A stretch of 64,000 bases of DNA, taken from NCBI RefSeq assembly GCF_001613005.1, contig NZ_BDBN01000007.1, positions 124,001 through 188,000 on the forward strand. Reading direction: 5' to 3'. Shown here in pieces: positions 60,000 through 64,000 of this stretch. Within the stretch, counting starts at the first letter, position 1. Each line of letters begins with the position of its first letter. Under the pieces are notes generated by a model. The model was given only the letters and a program-made list of their open reading frames with translations, made no database searches and was not told where the DNA came from. Source of the DNA: Nocardia nova NBRC 15556. Its GTDB lineage: Bacteria > Actinomycetota > Actinomycetes > Mycobacteriales > Mycobacteriaceae. The translations under genes and the position numbers were made by a program.

Positions 60000-60959
60000 T
60001 TGGATTCGGAGTATCAGTGGGAGGAGGAATCGTCGGCATCCGCCGAGACACTCGCCGAGCGGATGGAGTACTGGCACCACTACCTGCGGAGTCGGCAAGG
60101 GTCGGTGGGATTGGCGTTCGGCGACGACGCCGACGACTTCACCTGGTCGACCACCGCGCAGCGAGTCGGCCGGATGCAGATCGTGCGCTTCGATTCCGAT
60201 CCCGTGCACTACCGCCGCACCGGACGAGATGTGCGCAGCGACGGCGACGACAGCTACCGGTTGCTGCTACCGCTGCGCGGGGAATTCAAGTTCGCGCAGG
60301 GTTATTCCGCGGAAGTCGTCACTCCCGGAACATTGGCATTCTTCCAGTGGGGTGCGCCGCTGGTGATGCGTCAGGACGAGCCACTGCGAGCGCTGATCAT
60401 GACCGTCCCGGAGACGTCGGTGGATCTCTCCCGCGCCAGGAACGCTCCCCTCGCACTCGACGGACGTCGGCCCTTGGTGCGATCGCTGGTGCGCCAGATC
60501 GGTGAGCTTCACGCCGGTCACGGAGACTGGACCGCAGTGGATTTCGCGGTCGCGTACTCCAGCGCCCTCGTGTTGCTCGACGGTGTGCTCAACCACGATC
60601 ACACGCACGTCGCTGGGGGCGGAAAATACGCGAATCTGGCTGCCCGTGCACGCGAGATCATGGAAATACACTGCGGTGACAGCAGACTGACCCCGGACGC
60701 CGTCGCCGGCCTGTGCGGTTGCTCGCGCCGGACGCTGCACAGCGCCCTCACCGAGGCGACCGGTCTGGCCCCGGCGGCACTGCTGCGCACGATTCGTCTC
60801 GACCGCGCGCGGCAGCGCTTGTCGTCTCCCCTGCCGGTGGACATGGACACGGTCGCGCACCACACCGGGTTCACCACCACACGCCGGTTCCGCGAAGCCT
60901 TCCAGCGCCGGTACGGCCGGAGCCCGGAGCAGATGCGCGCCGAGCTGTACGGGTCGTAG
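60000..60959 (+). CDS. AraC-family transcriptional regulator
   Basis: About 319 residues from TTG 60000 (AAAGGGA upstream); TTG 59958 is an alternative, and the open frame runs further. The C-terminal double HTH is clear: LTPDAVAGLCGCSRRTLHSALTEATGLAPAALLRTIRLDRARQRL and VAHHTGFTTTRRFREAFQRRYGRSPEQMR. The N-terminal half is an AraC-binding-like sensing domain. The target is unknown, since no enzyme gene is directly linked. Confidence 0.8.
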   Translation: MDSEYQWEEESSASAETLAERMEYWHHYLRSRQGSVGLAFGDDADDFTWSTTAQRVGRMQIVRFDSDPVHYRRTGRDVRSDGDDSYRLLLPLRGEFKFAQGYSAEVVTPGTLAFFQWGAPLVMRQDEPLRALIMTVPETSVDLSRARNAPLALDGRRPLVRSLVRQIGELHAGHGDWTAVDFAVAYSSALVLLDGVLNHDHTHVAGGGKYANLAARAREIMEIHCGDSRLTPDAVAGLCGCSRRTLHSALTEATGLAPAALLRTIRLDRARQRLSSPLPVDMDTVAHHTGFTTTRRFREAFQRRYGRSPEQMRAELYGS

Positions 60960-61036
60960 CGGAGTCCCGCGGCGCAAGCCGTGTCGTCACCCGAAACCCT
61001 TGACCTGCAGCGGGGTTGAGGTATCACACTGGGGCG

Positions 61037-61450
61037 GTGACCGACTATCTGCTGCGCCCGATCGGATCCGTCGAATCCGAACTCACGGACCTCGCTACCG
61101 CACCGCGCCAGCCCGACGAAGGCGCCCCGCCGGCCTGGATCGTGCTCGACGACCGCTACGCCGAGGCGCTGGAGGGCCTCGAGCCCGGGATGGACCTCGT
61201 GCTGCTGACCTGGCTCGACCGCGCCGACCGGGACACCCTGACCCTCCATCCCCGGGGCGACACGAGCCGTCCGCTCAGCGGGGTGTTCAGCACGCGCGCA
61301 CCACACCGCCCGAACCCGATCGGGCTGCACGAGGTCCGGATCCTCTCCATCTCCGGCGCCCGGATCCGCGTCGCTCACCTGGAAGCCTTCGACGGCACCC
61401 CGGTCCTCGACATCAAGCCCGTGCTCGCGGCGTCCGCGGCGAACCGGTGA
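61037..61450 (+). CDS. trmO: TrmO-like tRNA (t6A37) N6-methyltransferase
   Basis: 137 residues from GTG 61037. The family signatures are present: LRPIGSVES at the start, FSTRAPHRPNPIGLHEVRIL in the centre and LEAFDGTPVLDIKP near the end. TrmO (TsaA/VirR-like fold) methylates N6-threonylcarbamoyladenosine at tRNA position 37. The short length equals the catalytic beta-barrel domain without the C-terminal extension of the E. coli protein, as is usual in many bacteria. Confidence 0.82.
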   Translation: MTDYLLRPIGSVESELTDLATAPRQPDEGAPPAWIVLDDRYAEALEGLEPGMDLVLLTWLDRADRDTLTLHPRGDTSRPLSGVFSTRAPHRPNPIGLHEVRILSISGARIRVAHLEAFDGTPVLDIKPVLAASAANR

Positions 61451-61469
61451 GAGGAGATACGCCCTGCGG

Positions 61470-62831
61470 TCAGTCGTTGTCGCAGAGCGCTTTCAAGGTC
61501 CGCGGGACTTCCTCGGCCGGTAGATAGCATCCGGTCTGCTCGAAACCGCCGATCGTGTGGATGCTGTAGTCGCCGTAGCCGATACGGAGGAAGTCGTCGC
61601 CGCTGAGGCCGTGCACGGTCCAGTCGAAGGCCACCCGGGCCCGGGCGACGAGGGTGCGCAGCGCCATCAGGTGATAGCCGCGCGTGACGAATTGTGCTGG
61701 GATGCCGCGCAATCCGATCTTCAGCGGGCGCGCCACCGCATCGGCGCCGCCGAGGTCGACCACCAACCCGAGGTCCTGGTGCCGGTACGGCGTCGGCCGC
61801 TCGCCACGAAGCGCGGCCACCAGATTCTTGCCGAGGTGACGTCCCTGCCGCATGGCGTGCTGCGCGGTGGGAGCGCACACCGCGCCCGCACCGGCGGTCA
61901 GATCGGGTACCGCGGCCGCATCGCCGCAGGCCCATACACCGGTGAGCCCCGGCACGGTGAAATCGGCTGCCGCGACGATGCGGCCCTTCTCCGTCGCCGC
62001 ACCGAGGTGTCCGGCGAGAGGGCTGGGGACCACACCGGCGGTCCACAGCACCGTCCGCGTCGGGATGAACCGGCCGTTGGTGAGCTGAACCCCGTGGGCG
62101 GTAACCTCTTTCGCCGACGTACCGGTGATGAGTTCGATGCCGCGTTCGGCCAGATTCCGTTTGGCCTGTTCCCCCAGTCGCTGCCCGAGTTCGGGCATGA
62201 TCCGATCGCCGTGGGTGACCAGATGCCAGCGCACCATGCCGGATTCCAGCTTCGGGAAATACCGGCGCGCGGCGGCCCGGGTGACCTTGTTGAGCACCGC
62301 CGCGGTCTCGGTACCGGCGTAACCGGCGCCGATGGTGACGAAGTTCAGCCGCTCCCGGTCTTCCTCCTCGCCGCCGCGCACGGCGGCGACATCCAACTGC
62401 TGCAGGACGTGGTCACGCAGGAACATGGCCTCGGCGAGCGTCTTCATCCCGAATCCGTACTCGTCCAGTCCGGGCACATCGAGGACGCGAGTGATACTGC
62501 CCGGCACCAGCACCAGATGGTCGTAGTCGAGAGCGCTGTCGGCGCCGGCGGATCCGCGCACGACGACCTGCCGGGTATCCGGATGCACCCCGATCGCCAT
62601 CCCCGGCACCACCTCGGTGCGGCGCAACACCCGCCGCAGCGACACCGTGATCGATCGCGGATTCAGCACACCCGAGGCGACCTGCGGCAGCAGCGGCAGA
62701 TAGAGCAGCCCCGCATCCGGTGTCACGAGTTGGATGAACGCCTCGTCGGAGCTGAGATGACGTTCCAGGTAACGGGCACATTCGACGCCGGAGAAACCAC
62801 CGCCGATGATCACGATCTTCGCGGGACTCAC
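61470..62831 (-). CDS. Type II NADH dehydrogenase / pyridine nucleotide-disulphide oxidoreductase
   Basis: 453 residues. Two dinucleotide-binding loops: IIGGGFSGVECARYL at the N-terminus (FAD) and TIGAGYAGTETAAVL in the middle (NADH). VWACGDAAAVPDL and PTAQHAMRQGRHLGKNLVAALRG follow, as in NDH-2. It would pass electrons from NADH to quinone at the membrane surface. It lies beside a TetR-type gene on the same strand and is convergent with trmO. Confidence 0.8.
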   Translation of the reverse strand: MSPAKIVIIGGGFSGVECARYLERHLSSDEAFIQLVTPDAGLLYLPLLPQVASGVLNPRSITVSLRRVLRRTEVVPGMAIGVHPDTRQVVVRGSAGADSALDYDHLVLVPGSITRVLDVPGLDEYGFGMKTLAEAMFLRDHVLQQLDVAAVRGGEEEDRERLNFVTIGAGYAGTETAAVLNKVTRAAARRYFPKLESGMVRWHLVTHGDRIMPELGQRLGEQAKRNLAERGIELITGTSAKEVTAHGVQLTNGRFIPTRTVLWTAGVVPSPLAGHLGAATEKGRIVAAADFTVPGLTGVWACGDAAAVPDLTAGAGAVCAPTAQHAMRQGRHLGKNLVAALRGERPTPYRHQDLGLVVDLGGADAVARPLKIGLRGIPAQFVTRGYHLMALRTLVARARVAFDWTVHGLSGDDFLRIGYGDYSIHTIGGFEQTGCYLPAEEVPRTLKALCDND

Positions 62832-62961
62832 GAATTCACTCTACTGATCGCGACCGAAGACGCAGGCCGCGTTCGGCGGCCGGGCCGATGCGGTGGCAGC
62901 GGCGAAAGTCGAATCGGCCCAAGGCATCAGCGGCACCGGATAGTTGCCAGTGGTTCGCCCG

Positions 62962-63612
62962 CTATGCCGTGGCGTCCGGAACCGGGAACTGGCCGGGGTT
63001 GCGGGCCGAATGCTTCGGCGCCAATTGCACGCCGGCGAGTCCGGTCCAGCACAGACTGGCGGTCGTGGCGATGGCCTCGTGTTTGGGCAGGGGTTTGCCG
63101 GTGGCCACCCAGTCCCGCGCGCACGACTGAGCGATGGCGACCAGCTCGGCCGTGATCAGCCAGCCGTGCTCGGCGCGCGGTAGCGGATGCGGTGCCAGCG
63201 CCTGCGCGAGCGTGTCGATACAGATGGTGGCGGCCTGATGGGCGATGCGTTGCGCCGACGGTTCGTCGGCCACGGCGGCGCCGGCCAGCAGAGCCGCACT
63301 GCGTGGCCGGGTGTCGGCGAAGTCGAACACCGCTGCTACCGACGCCTCCACGATCGATCGCATGCCCTCGGCGGGTTCGAGTGCGGCGGTGAGCGTCTCC
63401 TCCAGTTCCTGCATCGCCTCGTGCAGAACGGCCAGATACAGTTCCAGCTTGCTCGAGAACGACTTGTACAGGACCGGCTTGCTGATCCCGGCCCGGCAGG
63501 CGATCTCCTCCATGCCCGCGGCCCGATACCCACACGCGGCGAACAAACCCCCCGCCGCGGCCAGGATCACCCGCCGACGCCGCTGCCTGGCCTGCGTCAT
63601 CTGTCTGTCCAC
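62962..63612 (-). CDS. TetR/AcrR-family regulator
   Basis: 216 residues with a GTG start at 63612, six or seven bases after GGAGGT. The HTH is VILAAAGGLFAACGYRAAGMEEIACRAGISKPVLYKSFSSKLELYLAVL, the common TetR form. The C-terminal domain (AALLAGAAVADEPSAQRIAHQA, then AIAQSCARDWVATGKPLP) is of the nocardioform or mycobacterial type. It may regulate the NADH dehydrogenase gene that follows it by about 130 bases. Confidence 0.84.
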   Translation of the reverse strand: MDRQMTQARQRRRRVILAAAGGLFAACGYRAAGMEEIACRAGISKPVLYKSFSSKLELYLAVLHEAMQELEETLTAALEPAEGMRSIVEASVAAVFDFADTRPRSAALLAGAAVADEPSAQRIAHQAATICIDTLAQALAPHPLPRAEHGWLITAELVAIAQSCARDWVATGKPLPKHEAIATTASLCWTGLAGVQLAPKHSARNPGQFPVPDATA

Positions 63613-63815
63613 CTGGCACCTCCTCCGCTCACGGTACCGACGCCCGGGTCCGCCACAACCGCCGCCCGCACGATCGGCGGATTACCGCGTGCCGCATTCG
63701 GGTCGCTCACCGGCCGATTGCCGGGTGGGCGGCGGACGCATGTAACCTTTCCTCCCAGGAACTCGCACCTGAGGCGGGTTCACCCCAGCCTGGTGTGGTC
63801 AGAAGGGAGATACCG

Positions 63816-63890
63816 ATGGGTAAGCGTGGGCGTAAGAAGCGCAGCCGCCGTAAGAATGCGGCCAACCACGGCAAGCGGCCCAACTCCTGA
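63816..63890 (+). CDS. Ribosomal protein bL37 (24 residues)
   Basis: A 24-codon gene: ATG at 63816 with AGAAGGGAGA upstream and TGA at 63888. The product starts MGKRGRKKRSRRKN and ends NHGKRPNS, closely matching the tiny basic bL37 protein found in mycobacterial ribosomes (known form starts MAKRGRKKR and ends KANHGKRPNA). It binds the large subunit rRNA. The gene is easily missed because of its size. A strong hairpin follows it. Confidence 0.85.
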   Translation: MGKRGRKKRSRRKNAANHGKRPNS

Positions 63891-63949
63891 GCCGTTGCGC
63901 CGTGCGCCCCGGGACCGCCCAGCGGACTCGGTGCACTGCTGAAGACGAC

Positions 63950-63984
63950 AATGCGGCACGCCATCACGGATGGCGTGCCGCATT
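63950..63984. terminator. Perfect 16-bp hairpin terminator after bL37
   Basis: AATGCGGCACGCCATC (63950-63965) pairs fully with GATGGCGTGCCGCATT (63969-63984) over a 3-nt loop. A short GTTT follows. Its symmetry allows it to work for both strands. Confidence 0.75.
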
Positions 63985-64000
63985 CGCGTTTCCGGTCAGG

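Overview
This is a high-GC actinobacterial chromosome segment, most likely from Nocardia or a close relative. Three things point there: a FadE5-type acyl-CoA dehydrogenase, two paralogous secreted Gly/Ala-rich proteins of a type I associate with nocardiae, and a 24-codon gene matching the actinobacterial ribosomal protein bL37. I saw no tRNA, rRNA, CRISPR array, transposase or integrase. Genus and functions come from reading sequence and motifs only.

Region A (1-9800) is a probable anti-phage locus. It has three overlapping genes, the first cut by the window edge: a Cys-cluster protein, a 529-aa protein and a 1793-aa protein with a PD-(D/E)XK-like motif and a C-terminal HerA-type ATPase. Size, order and motifs resemble the DptF-DptG-DptH restriction module of DNA phosphorothioation systems. 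A strong hairpin and a fourth gene with a HEPN-type RxxxxH motif follow. Then come 850 gene-poor bases and an amphi-Trp domain gene.

Region B (11.0-30.0 kb) is a nonribosomal peptide locus and the most unusual part. An FAD oxidoreductase fused to a SAM methyltransferase precedes a 5.3-kilo-residue NRPS read as C-A(N-MT)-T / C-A-T / C-A-T / C-A-T-E. A complete-looking tryptophan 2,3-dioxygenase (TDO) domain is fused in frame at its C-terminus, where a thioesterase would normally sit. The next gene is an alpha/beta hydrolase of the kynurenine-formamidase type. Together they suggest a peptide containing N-formylkynurenine or kynurenine, with the tryptophan-opening enzyme built into the assembly line.

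Region C (30-47 kb) looks like a catabolic regulon. It has a glutamine-synthetase-like ligase, aldehyde dehydrogenase, Zn alcohol dehydrogenase, PuuD-like gamma-glutamyl hydrolase, Baeyer-Villiger-type monooxygenase and acyl-CoA ligase in one tightly coupled operon. Around it lie a TetR regulator, a PhyH dioxygenase, a class III aminotransferase, an esterase, a DapB-like dehydrogenase, a 7-TM protein and an MFS transporter. The pattern fits gamma-glutamylation-dependent breakdown of an amine. Related 11-bp quasi-palindromes (around TGACTWAGTCA) occur in three divergent promoter regions and are candidate operators.

Region D (47-64 kb) is mostly ordinary lipid, redox and regulatory genes: two secreted paralogs, FadE5-like, a PknK-like kinase/ATPase/LuxR gene split by a frameshift and with degraded kinase motifs, PucR, a FadD-type ligase, an OYE/MarR divergent pair, an AraC regulator, TrmO, a type II NADH dehydrogenase, TetR, and bL37 with a terminator-like hairpin.
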